In this document: in pieces, positions 9,734 to 15,284 of the stretch
Layout: each line of letters starts with the position of its first letter
Numbering within the stretch: position 1 is the first letter of the stretch
Source: an uncultured Oscillospiraceae bacterium
Lineage (GTDB): Bacteria; Bacillota; Clostridia; Oscillospirales; Oscillospiraceae
Length of the DNA: 31,741 bases
Direction: 5' to 3'
Assembly: GCA_910588455.1 (NCBI GenBank)
Contig: CAJUPG010000016.1
Location: 1-31,741, forward strand
The notes under the pieces: generated by a model
The model's database searches: none
The model's input: only the letters and a program-made list of their open reading frames with translations
Told to the model about the DNA's origin: nothing
Program-made: the position numbers and the translations under genes

Positions 9734-11247
9734 AAAAATTCATCGCTTTTTGCCTGATTTTTGTGCTGCTTTTGACCGGCTGCCAGCAGAATCGTTCCGG
9801 CCCCGTAACCCCGGAGCCCGCACAGGCCGGGGGGCATGTGGTCGTGGCGCTGGATCCGGCCTCCGAGCCCGCCGCCGGCTTCGACCCGGCGTTCGGCTGG
9901 GGGGCGGGGGAGCACGTCCACGAGCCCCTGATCCAAAGCACCCTCACCGTCACCAACTCGGACCTGACCATCGGCTATGACCTGGCCACGGAGATGGAGG
10001 TCTCGGAGGACGGCCTTCTGTGGACCGTCCAGATTCGGGAGGACGTAACTTTTACCGACGGGGAGCCCCTGACCGCCTCCGACGTGGCCTTTACCTACAA
10101 CACTGTCCGGGACGCCGCCTCCGTCAATGATCTGACCATGCTGGACTACGCCGAAGCCCAGGGGAATACGGTGCTCTTTCACATGAAGCGCCCCTTCTCC
10201 ATCTGGCCCTACACCATGGCCACGGTGGGCATCCTCCCGGAGCACGCCTACGACCCGGCAACCTATGGCGCAAACCCCATCGGCTCAGGCCGGTATATGC
10301 TCAAGCAGTGGGACCGGGGCCAGCAGATTATTTTGCAGAACAATCCGGACTACTACGGCCAGCAGCCCCAAATGGACCGGGTGACCATCCTCTTTCTGGA
10401 GGAGGACGCGGCTTTCCTGGCGGTCCAGGCGGGACAGGTGGATTTGGCCTACACCTCCGCCGCCTATTCCCAGCAGTCTCCCGCCGGCTACTCCCTTCTG
10501 CCGGTCAAGACGGTGGACAACCTGGGGATCAGCCTGCCCACCGCCGGAAACATCGGCGCGTCCCACCGCGCCATCAGCCTGGGGCTGGACCGGCAGGCCA
10601 TCCTTGACCGCGTCCTTGACGGCTACGGCACGCCCGCCTATAGCGTATGCGACAATATGCCGTGGAGCTCCCCCACAGCGGGGAAGGTGGTCTTTGACCG
10701 GGACCAGGCCAACGCCCTTCTGGATGAGACAGGTTTTCTTCCCGGGCCGGACGGGATTCGGGAGAGATGGAGCTTTGGGAGAATGGAGCTGACCATCCAC
10801 TATCCCGCCGGGGACACGATCCGTCAAGCTGTGGCCGCGGAGCTGTGCAGCCAGCTGAACGAGCTTGGCATCGCGGCCCAGAGCAAAGGGGTAGACTGGC
10901 AAACCATCTATCAACAGACGCATACCGCCGCCGCCGTCTGGGGCTTTGGCTCCCACACGCCCATGGAGCTGTACAATCTTTACCACTCCGGAGGCCTGTA
11001 CGGATACTCCAGCGCCTATCTGGACGCTCTGATGGACTATGCGCTGGCCTGTACGGACCTGGAATCCTCCTACGCCCTTTGGCAAACGGTTCAGGAGGAG
11101 GTTTCCGATCATGGCTTCATCTGGCTGGTCAACATCGACCACCTCTATTGGGTCCGGGACGGCCTCCAGGTGGCCCAGCAAAAAATTCACCCCCACGGTC
11201 ACGGCTGGTCCATCGTCAACAACGTGGACCAGTGGAGCTGGTCATGA
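9730..11247 (+). CDS. ABC transporter substrate-binding lipoprotein, SBP family 5 (probable nickel)
   Basis: This 505-residue protein has a lipoprotein signal: KK, a hydrophobic stretch, then lipobox Leu-Thr-Gly-Cys with Cys18 as the lipidated residue. The mature part is a family-5 solute-binding domain (SBP_bac_5; segments such as LTASDVAFTYNTVRD, LPEHAYDP and IGSGRYMLKQW), the family of DppA, OppA and NikA. Sequence alone does not separate nickel from peptide binders. The four-base overlap with larC and the cotranscribed permeases and ATPase make nickel, free or chelated, the best guess for the cargo (inference). Peptide or opine transport remains possible. The protein would sit on the outer face of the membrane, delivering to the next two gene products. 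Confidence 0.85.
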   Translation: MKKFIAFCLIFVLLLTGCQQNRSGPVTPEPAQAGGHVVVALDPASEPAAGFDPAFGWGAGEHVHEPLIQSTLTVTNSDLTIGYDLATEMEVSEDGLLWTVQIREDVTFTDGEPLTASDVAFTYNTVRDAASVNDLTMLDYAEAQGNTVLFHMKRPFSIWPYTMATVGILPEHAYDPATYGANPIGSGRYMLKQWDRGQQIILQNNPDYYGQQPQMDRVTILFLEEDAAFLAVQAGQVDLAYTSAAYSQQSPAGYSLLPVKTVDNLGISLPTAGNIGASHRAISLGLDRQAILDRVLDGYGTPAYSVCDNMPWSSPTAGKVVFDRDQANALLDETGFLPGPDGIRERWSFGRMELTIHYPAGDTIRQAVAAELCSQLNELGIAAQSKGVDWQTIYQQTHTAAAVWGFGSHTPMELYNLYHSGGLYGYSSAYLDALMDYALACTDLESSYALWQTVQEEVSDHGFIWLVNIDHLYWVRDGLQVAQQKIHPHGHGWSIVNNVDQWSWS

Positions 11248-12239
11248 GACACCGGCTGAAATTTGCCGCGGGGAAGCTGGCACGGATGGCCCTGCTTCTG
11301 CTGGGCGTAAGCCTGACCGCCTTTCTGCTGCTGTCCGCCTCCCCCCTGGACCCCTTGCAGGCCAATCTGGGGCAAAGTGCCCTGAACGCCCTGTCCCCGG
11401 AGCAGATCGCCAAGCTCCAGGAATACTGGGGGGTCAACACCCCTCTGCCCCAGCGCTATCTGTCCTGGCTGCTGGACTTCCTCCGGGGCAGTTGGGGGAC
11501 CTCCCTGCTCTACCGCCAGCCGGTGGCTCAGGTCATCGCCCAGCGGCTGGCGGGCTCTCTGGGGGTGCTCCTGTTTGCCTGGGTCCTGTCTGGCGTGCTG
11601 GGGTTTGCTCTGGGCAGCGTGGCCGGGGCCTTTCGGGGCCGCTGGCCCGACCGGCTTGTGCGGGGAGGCTGTTTTGTCCTGTCCGGCACCCCCTCCTTCT
11701 GGCTGGCCATCCTCCTGCTGATGCTCTTTTCCGTCCGGCTGGGGTGGCTGCCCATCGGCCTGTCGGTGCCCATCGGGACGGAGCCAGCCCAGGCCGGCGC
11801 ACTGGACCGGCTGCGCCACGCGGTCCTGCCGGCCCTCACCCTCTCCCTCACCGGCATCCCCCACATCGCCCTGCACACCCGGGAGAAGATGCTCGACGTG
11901 CTGGAGTCGGACTATGTGCTCTTTGCCCGGGCCCGGGGGGAGTCTCCCCGGACCATCGTCCTGCGCCACGGCCTGCGCAACGCCGCCCTTCCGGGGCTCA
12001 CCCTGCAATTCGCCTCCATTGGGGAGATCATCGGCGGCTCTGTTCTGGTGGAGCAGGTGTTTTCCTACCCCGGTCTGGGCCAGGCGGCGGTCACCGCCGG
12101 TCTGGGCGGAGACCTGCCTCTGCTGCTGGGGGTCACGGTGGTCACCGCCGCCCTGGTGTACGCGGGCAGTCTCACCGCCGATCTGCTCTACGGGGTCATC
12201 GACCCGAAGATCCGAAGGGGGGCGGCAAAAGGCCAATGA
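11244..12239 (+). CDS. ABC transporter permease, DppB/NikB type
   Basis: The 331 residues have the DppB/NikB layout: one N-terminal membrane helix (about 15-32), an extracytoplasmic segment (LSPEQIAKLQEYWGVNTPLPQRYLSW cut here to its family role), then five further helices. The cytoplasmic EAA loop, which contacts the ATPase, is visible around residues 215-245 (ESDYVLFARARGE followed by a Gly-Leu-Arg-Asn-Ala). The end, LLYGVIDPKIR, is the classical C-terminus of this family. ATGA overlaps join it to the binding protein upstream and to the second permease downstream. It forms one half of the membrane channel. Confidence 0.9.
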   Translation: MRHRLKFAAGKLARMALLLLGVSLTAFLLLSASPLDPLQANLGQSALNALSPEQIAKLQEYWGVNTPLPQRYLSWLLDFLRGSWGTSLLYRQPVAQVIAQRLAGSLGVLLFAWVLSGVLGFALGSVAGAFRGRWPDRLVRGGCFVLSGTPSFWLAILLLMLFSVRLGWLPIGLSVPIGTEPAQAGALDRLRHAVLPALTLSLTGIPHIALHTREKMLDVLESDYVLFARARGESPRTIVLRHGLRNAALPGLTLQFASIGEIIGGSVLVEQVFSYPGLGQAAVTAGLGGDLPLLLGVTVVTAALVYAGSLTADLLYGVIDPKIRRGAAKGQ

Positions 12240-13057
12240 AATCCTGGAACCGCCGCCAAAAGGCCCTTCTCCTCAGCGCCGCCGGGCTGGCCCTGCTGGC
12301 CGCCGTCCTGCTGGCGGGAGCGGCTCTGGAGGCCGCCGCCCTGAAAACAGATTTTTCCCGCAAAAACCTGCCCCCCTGCCCCGCCTTTCTCTTCGGCACC
12401 GACTGGATGGGCCGGGATATGCTGGCCCGGACCCTGGCGGGGCTCTCCCTCAGCCTGCGCATCGGCCTGCTCACCGCCGCTGTCAGCGCGGGGGTGGCCC
12501 TGCTGCTGGGCACCCTGGCCGCCTGGAACCGCCTTCTGGACAGCATCGTCTCCTGGGTGATTGACCTGATGCTCGGCATCCCCCACATTCTGCTTGTCAT
12601 CCTCATTTCCCTGGCCTTCGGCCGGGGGTTCTGGGGGGTGACGGCGGGCATCGCCCTCAGCCACTGGCCCTCTCTGGCCCGGCTGTTCCGGGGGGAGGTC
12701 CTCCAGCTGTGCCAGGCCCCCTACGTCCAGGCCGCCCAAAAGCTGGGCGCGGGCCGCTGGGCCCTGTTCCGGCGGCACCTGCTGCCCCATCTGCTGCCCC
12801 AATTTCTCACCGGGCTGGTCCTCCAGTTCCCCCACGCCATCCTCCACGAGGCCAGCGTCACCTTTCTGGGCTTCGGCCTGCCGCCGGAGCAGCCCGCCGT
12901 GGGGATCATCCTGTCGGAGAGTATGCGCCATCTCACCACCGGCCAGTGGTGGCTGTCCCTCTTCCCGGGGCTGGCCCTGGTGTTGACCGTCACTCTCTTT
13001 GCCGCCCTGGGAGAAGTTATGCGCCGGCTGTCCGACCCGGCCAGCGTACACGAATAG
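12236..13057 (+). CDS. ABC transporter permease, DppC/NikC type
   Basis: The second channel subunit has 273 residues. It has an N-terminal helix (about 9-31), the short FGTDWMGRDMLARTL segment characteristic of DppC/NikC proteins, then five helices. The EAA loop reads APYVQAAQKLGAGRWALFRRHLL in outline, around residues 160-185. It starts in a four-base overlap with the first permease and ends 12 bases before the ATPase gene. The C-terminal FLGFGLPPEQPAVG segment is also family-typical. Confidence 0.9.
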   Translation: MKSWNRRQKALLLSAAGLALLAAVLLAGAALEAAALKTDFSRKNLPPCPAFLFGTDWMGRDMLARTLAGLSLSLRIGLLTAAVSAGVALLLGTLAAWNRLLDSIVSWVIDLMLGIPHILLVILISLAFGRGFWGVTAGIALSHWPSLARLFRGEVLQLCQAPYVQAAQKLGAGRWALFRRHLLPHLLPQFLTGLVLQFPHAILHEASVTFLGFGLPPEQPAVGIILSESMRHLTTGQWWLSLFPGLALVLTVTLFAALGEVMRRLSDPASVHE

Positions 13058-13069
13058 GAGGAACCGCCT

Positions 13070-14389
13070 GTGCCGCCCATTTTGGAAATCCGGGATTTGA
13101 ATATCTCCTTCACCCAATATGCCGCCGGGCTGGGCCGCCGCCGTCTGGAGGCAGTCCGGGGGCTGTCCCTGCGCCTGGAGGCCGGGGAGGTGGCCGCCGT
13201 AGTGGGGGCCAGCGGCGCGGGAAAGAGCCTGCTTGCCCACGCTATCCTGGACATTCTGCCCTACAACAGCCAAAAAACCGGAGAAATTCTCTACCGGGGA
13301 GAGCCGCTGTCCTCCCGGCGGGCCCAGGCCCTCCGGGGCCGGGAGATTGTTCTGGTGCCCCAGGGGGTCACCTACCTGGACCCCTTGATGAAGGTGGGGC
13401 CCCAGGCGGGGGAGGGCCGCGCCGCCCTGGCCCGGTACGGTCTGGGGCCGGAGGTTGAAAATCTGTATCCCTTCGAGCTGTCCGGGGGTATGGCCCGGCG
13501 GGTGCTTCTGGCCGCCGCCGCCGGGACCTCCCCCAAGCTTGTGGTGGCCGACGAGCCCACCCCGGGACTGGACGCCCAGGCCGCCCGGCGGGTGCTGGGC
13601 CACTTTCAGGAGCTGGCCGCCCAGGGGGCCGGGGTGCTGTTCATCACCCACGAGCTTGACCTGGCCATGACCATCGCCAGCAAGCTGATCGTCCTCCAGG
13701 ACGGGAAAATCGCGCCCCCCTCCCGGGCCCAGGCCCTGTGGGACGCGCTGCCCCAAAACCGGTTCGCCCCCATCCCGGAGCCCCGCCCCGCCGGGGAGGC
13801 TTTGGAGGTCCGGGACCTGGCCTTCGCCTACCCCCGCCGGCGGGTGCTGTCCGGCCTCAGCTTCACCCTCCGGGCCGGGGAGCGGTTGGGCCTGTTCGCC
13901 CCCAGCGGCCGGGGAAAGACGACCCTCTGCCGCCTGCTGGCGGGCTATGAGCGCCCGGACAGGGGCGAAATCCGCTGGGCGGACCGCCCCCTGGGGGACT
14001 GGAGGGGTCCAAGTCCGGTGCAGCTGCTCTGGCAGCACCCGGAGCAGGCGGTGGACCCCCGCCTGCCTCTGGGTGAGACCCTTCGGGAAGGGGGCCCCCT
14101 GGACGAAGCTCTGCTGGCCGCTCTGGACATCTCCCCCTCCTGGCTGGCGCGCTACCCGGCGGAGCTGTCCGGCGGCGAGCTCCAGCGGCTGTGCATCGCC
14201 CGGGCTCTGGCCGTCCGGCCCCGGATTCTCCTGTGCGACGAGACCACCTCCATGCTGGACCCTCTCAGTCAGGCCCGGATCTGGTCCTTTTTGACCGCCT
14301 GGGCCCGGGATCACCAGCTGGGCCTGCTGATTGTCAGCCACAACCGGAATCTTCTAAAGCGGCTGTGCCCCCGGATTCTGGAGCTGTAA
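13070..14389 (+). CDS. Fused double-domain ABC ATPase of the Opp/Nik family
   Basis: Two nucleotide-binding domains that are normally separate (DppD/DppF, NikD/NikE) are joined in one 439-residue protein. Domain 1 has Walker A GASGAGKS (46-53), signature LSGGMARR and Walker B VVADEP (158-163). Domain 2 has Walker A APSGRGKT (277-284), signature LSGGELQR and Walker B ILLCDETTSMLD with Asp390/Glu391. The domain-2 Walker A starts with Ala instead of Gly, and its D-loop region reads TTSMLD rather than PTSALD. The lysines, Walker-B acidic pairs and LSGG motifs are intact, so both sites look active. Domain 1 lacks the usual C-terminal oligopeptide extension with cysteines. The start is GTG, eight bases after AGGAGG (13056-13061), the only gene of this operon with a free-standing strong site. 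Confidence 0.92.
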   Translation: MPPILEIRDLNISFTQYAAGLGRRRLEAVRGLSLRLEAGEVAAVVGASGAGKSLLAHAILDILPYNSQKTGEILYRGEPLSSRRAQALRGREIVLVPQGVTYLDPLMKVGPQAGEGRAALARYGLGPEVENLYPFELSGGMARRVLLAAAAGTSPKLVVADEPTPGLDAQAARRVLGHFQELAAQGAGVLFITHELDLAMTIASKLIVLQDGKIAPPSRAQALWDALPQNRFAPIPEPRPAGEALEVRDLAFAYPRRRVLSGLSFTLRAGERLGLFAPSGRGKTTLCRLLAGYERPDRGEIRWADRPLGDWRGPSPVQLLWQHPEQAVDPRLPLGETLREGGPLDEALLAALDISPSWLARYPAELSGGELQRLCIARALAVRPRILLCDETTSMLDPLSQARIWSFLTAWARDHQLGLLIVSHNRNLLKRLCPRILEL

Positions 14390-14392
14390 ACC

Positions 14393-14422
14393 AAAAACGC
14401 ATGGGCTTTCCCATGCGTTTTT
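14393..14422 (+). terminator. Intrinsic terminator of the lar/nickel operon
   Basis: A 13-bp stem, AAAAACGCATGGG (14393-14405) with CCCATGCGTTTTT (14410-14422), loop CTTT. It lies four bases after the ATPase stop and works symmetrically in both directions. Confidence 0.92.
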
Positions 14423-14423
14423 C

Positions 14424-14452
14424 TTGCATTATCCGGATTTTTCTGCTATAAT
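14424..14452 (+). promoter_or_regulatory. Promoter of the structured RNA
   Basis: TTGCAT (14424-14429), 17 bases, TATAAT (14447-14452). It abuts the preceding terminator and gives a start near 14459, just before the structured RNA. Confidence 0.75.
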
Positions 14453-14459
14453 CGACGTG

Positions 14460-14677
14460 AAAACAAAAAATGCGGCAGCTTGCCGGTGCGCCAACACCCG
14501 CAAAGCCTGCATAGGTGCTCATCTCACCTACACAACGGCCATTTTGGCCGCACCGCATGGTCCCATTATACGCTTTTTTCATCTTTCCCGCAAGGGGGAA
14601 GGTGGGTGTCGGGCCCATGTTTTGTCGTTGCGCTTGCTTCAAGCGCTGTGTAGGCTTTGCACTGCACAGCGTTTTTG
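14460..14677 (+). ncRNA. Structured RNA of unknown class with its own promoter and terminator
   Basis: No good reading frame covers this stretch, but it is full of paired segments. Near the 5' end TGCGGC/ATGCGG (14470-14476) can pair with GCCGCA or CCGCAT (14547-14558), enclosing three hairpins: 14480-14503, 14512-14530 and 14536-14550. A second domain pairs CATGG-CCC (14556-14564) with GGG-CCATG (14611-14619). It holds a 10-bp hairpin, CATCTTTCCC (14580-14589) with GGGGAAGGTG (14595-14604), around a GCAA loop. A 7-bp hairpin is at 14630-14646. The terminator is a 10-bp stem, 14644-14653 with 14662-14671, followed by TTTTTGTTTT. A long-range helix of 15 contiguous pairs (two of them G-U), 14500-14514 with 14646-14660, would destroy the terminator. 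It may be a free regulatory RNA or a riboswitch-like leader of the next gene. I could not match it to 6S, SRP, tmRNA, RNase P, T-box or a known riboswitch. Confidence 0.6.
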
Positions 14678-14682
14678 TTTTC

Positions 14683-14726
14683 CCAGGCGGCCGGGGAGAC
14701 GGAAACGCCTCCCCGGACCGCCCTGG
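14683..14726 (+). other. Large GC-rich hairpin before the 14755 gene
   Basis: GGCGG-CCGGGGAG (14686-14698) pairs with CTCCCCGG-A-CCGCC (14709-14722), 13 pairs with one bulged A and loop ACGGAAACGC; CCA/TGG outside adds to it. No T-tract follows, so it is not a terminator. It stands between the terminator of the structured RNA and the ribosome site of the next gene, and may be part of that leader. Confidence 0.6.
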
Positions 14727-14754
14727 AGTCAGAAGCGGAAAGGGGGGAGATTCA

Positions 14755-15231
14755 ATGGAAGTGTTTATCATGCTTGCGGCGGTTCTCATCGCCGTGGTTC
14801 TGGTGGCCGGCTATCTGCTCGCCTGGAACAAAAGCCAGGGCGAACGTCAGGCCAAGGCGGAGGAGCAGCGCCGGCGCAACGGCGGTCAGGCCGTTCTGGA
14901 GTGGAGCGGCCCCAAGGCCCAGGGGGCTCCCGACCAGGAATTCGGGGAGCTGCTGGTCGAGATTCCGAAAAAATCCGGCAAGGGCAGCGCCCGCTTTTAC
15001 CGGACGGGCCTTGTCCTGGAGGACAAGCGCCTGCCCTACGACAATCTGCGGGATGTGGCCTTTGCGGAGCGGACTCCGGCGCTGATTCAAACGCCGAAAA
15101 CAGCCGCGGTGATGTGGCTGTACCCCAAAAAAGGGATGGGCCGCCCCATCTCCATCTTCAGCCTGCACTATGAATTCCAGGACCCCGCCATGCGGGATAT
15201 CCAGGCCGGACTGGGGTTCGGACAAAAGTAA
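14755..15231 (+). CDS. Small membrane-anchored protein of unknown function
   Basis: I do not recognise a family. The 158 residues start with one membrane helix (about 3-24, MEVFIMLAAVLIAVVLVAGY), which is likely an uncleaved anchor. A charged, possibly coiled stretch rich in Glu, Arg, Lys and Gln follows (27-42). The remaining 110 residues look like a compact beta-rich domain with a PH-like feel (EFGELLVEIPKK, ARFYRTGLVLEDKRLPYDNL, VMWLYPKKGMG), but that is only an impression. The ATG at 14755 is preceded by a strong AAGGGGGGAGA site. The frame stays open far upstream, but that part lies over the structured RNA and has no ribosome site. The gene is alone in its transcript and may be controlled by the structured leader. 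Confidence 0.75.
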   Translation: MEVFIMLAAVLIAVVLVAGYLLAWNKSQGERQAKAEEQRRRNGGQAVLEWSGPKAQGAPDQEFGELLVEIPKKSGKGSARFYRTGLVLEDKRLPYDNLRDVAFAERTPALIQTPKTAAVMWLYPKKGMGRPISIFSLHYEFQDPAMRDIQAGLGFGQK

Positions 15232-15243
15232 CGTATTGCAGCA

Positions 15244-15276
15244 AAAGGCCGCAGTCCTTTCAAGACTGCGGCCTTT
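15244..15276. terminator. Bidirectional terminator between converging genes
   Basis: A 13-bp stem, AAAGGCCGCAGTC (15244-15256) with GACTGCGGCCTTT (15264-15276), loop CTTTCAA. It has A residues before it and T-rich sequence after it on both strands. It serves the 14755 gene (plus) and the glycosidase gene (minus), which ends at 15285. Confidence 0.9.
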
Positions 15277-15284
15277 CGTGTTTT

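Noticed and set aside
12188..14341. A 717-codon open frame on the minus strand opposite the ABC transporter genes
   Set aside because: Composition is almost all Gly, Gln, Pro, Ala and Arg, with no motif and no start signal. It is antisense to well-supported permease and ATPase genes.
14460..14677. 6S RNA, SRP RNA or NiCo riboswitch as identity of the structured RNA
   Set aside because: The long-range helix recalls 6S and the junction of hairpins near the 5' end recalls NiCo, but the SRP GGAAGGAAGC-type core is absent. I see no NiCo core, and a 40-base 5' extension before the long helix does not fit 6S. A covariance search could still overturn this.
14515..14754. N-terminal extension of the 14755 gene by 80 codons
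   Set aside because: It overlaps the structured RNA and its terminator. The ATG at 14755 has a strong ribosome site and starts a proper membrane helix.
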